Positions 63,813-64,000 of a DNA stretch of 64,000 bases are shown here, one piece after another. The notes beneath the pieces were generated by a model. That model did no database searches, was not told the origin of the DNA, and worked only from the letters and a program-made list of their open reading frames with translations. This DNA is from Anaerolineae bacterium (GTDB lineage: Bacteria > Chloroflexota > Anaerolineae > Aggregatilineales > Phototrophicaceae), in NCBI GenBank assembly GCA_022824365.1, contig JAJEAA010000034.1:45650-109649 (forward strand), given 5' to 3'. Position numbers and translations under genes: made by a program. Within the stretch, counting starts at the first letter, position 1, and each line of letters starts with the position of its first letter.

Positions 63813-63841
63813 ACTTTACCGCAGCAGGACGAGTTTGTCAA
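63813..63841 (-). promoter_or_regulatory. Promoter of ABC importer 2 operon
   Basis: On the minus strand TTGACA (63841-63836), 17 bases, TAAAGT (63818-63813); the operator follows eight bases later. Confidence 0.65.
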
Positions 63842-63916
63842 GCAATTTGATTAGCATTCAGGGCAATCGCTTCAAAATGATGACGCATGGGATGACGAAG
63901 AATCAAGCTGAAATTC

Positions 63917-63958
63917 AGCCACCGAGTACACCGAGTTAAAGTGAGGACACAGAGATAT
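63917..63958 (+). repeat. Dispersed short repeat, copy 7
   Basis: AGCCACCGAGTACACCGAGT, then a variable part and GAGGACACAGAGATA, close to the fullest copy at 15699-15739. Confidence 0.55.
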
Positions 63959-64000
63959 TAACAATTGCCGACTTTTCTCAACATCTGCCGCTGCCAGAAG

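Larger units (their letters stand above)
63661..64000. other. Upstream region of importer 2 with promoter, operator and repeat
   Basis: Contains the promoter (63813-63841), operator (63784-63804) and a dispersed repeat copy (63917-63958). No gene is seen before the window edge. Confidence 0.6.

Noticed and set aside
1..64000. CRISPR arrays, tRNA genes, rRNA, insertion sequences, prophage genes
   Set aside because: No regularly spaced repeats, clover-leaf patterns, transposase or phage structural motifs were seen in any gap.

Overview
This window reads as chromosomal DNA from a free-living or host-associated heterotrophic bacterium. It is GC-rich and densely coded on both strands, with about 50 genes. 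The best lineage guess is Chloroflexota (Anaerolineae/Caldilineae-like). This rests on gene content: beta-helix proteins ending in choice-of-anchor-Q motifs, a DhnA/FbaB-type class I aldolase, a DUF4037 protein, a divergent solitary chaperonin, phytanoyl-CoA-dioxygenase-family enzymes, and many sugar ABC importers and Gfo/Idh/MocA enzymes. No rRNA or tRNA was seen, so the lineage is an inference. I found no CRISPR array, insertion sequence, prophage or origin.

Layout. 1-6.2 kb: the 5' part of an SppA-type peptidase, a secreted beta-helix protein, a coupled FAH-hydrolase/epimerase pair, a PIG-L deacetylase and a toxin-antitoxin remnant. 6.3-16.4 kb: an MFS exporter, a glycosyltransferase, a PhyH-family oxygenase, class I aldolase, an arylamine N-acetyltransferase relative, PriA and small membrane proteins. 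16.5-28.9 kb: two tandem DHA2 drug exporters, mannonate dehydratase, a P-type ATPase, an FRG-domain protein, a GT39-like membrane glycosyltransferase, a chorismate mutase-DAHP synthase fusion with a clear terminator, and a DUF4037 protein. 28.9-36.8 kb: the C-terminal relic of a PLP-dependent decarboxylase, a giant two-module beta-helix/SH3 surface protein, a membrane-anchored sulfite-oxidase-like enzyme and a CRTAC1-type protein.

36.9-50.3 kb is a carbohydrate-use island. It has a three-gene ABC importer, a five-gene catabolic operon on the minus strand, a divergent LacI regulator, two nearly identical tandem alpha-L-fucosidases and a fuconolactonase-like amidohydrolase. Together they suggest import and cytoplasmic cleavage of fucosylated oligosaccharides, followed by oxidative, non-phosphorylated breakdown of the sugar. 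50.4-55 kb: an alpha/beta hydrolase, a zinc alcohol dehydrogenase, a desaturase and a DNA methyltransferase fused to an Mrr-like nuclease domain. 55-64 kb: 6-phosphogluconate dehydrogenase, a second LacI regulator, and a second ABC importer operon. That operon also carries a GroEL-like protein lacking the catalytic aspartate equivalent to GroEL D398, and a second PhyH-family oxygenase.

Regulatory signal. Four promoters (before the LacI gene, the divergent catabolic operon, and both ABC importers) share one architecture: a good -35, 17 bases, a -10, then 7-10 bases later a related LacI-type operator (core resembling TAATCGGTTA). This suggests one regulon linking both importers to the fucose-type catabolic genes. 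Two families of short dispersed intergenic repeats also run through the window.
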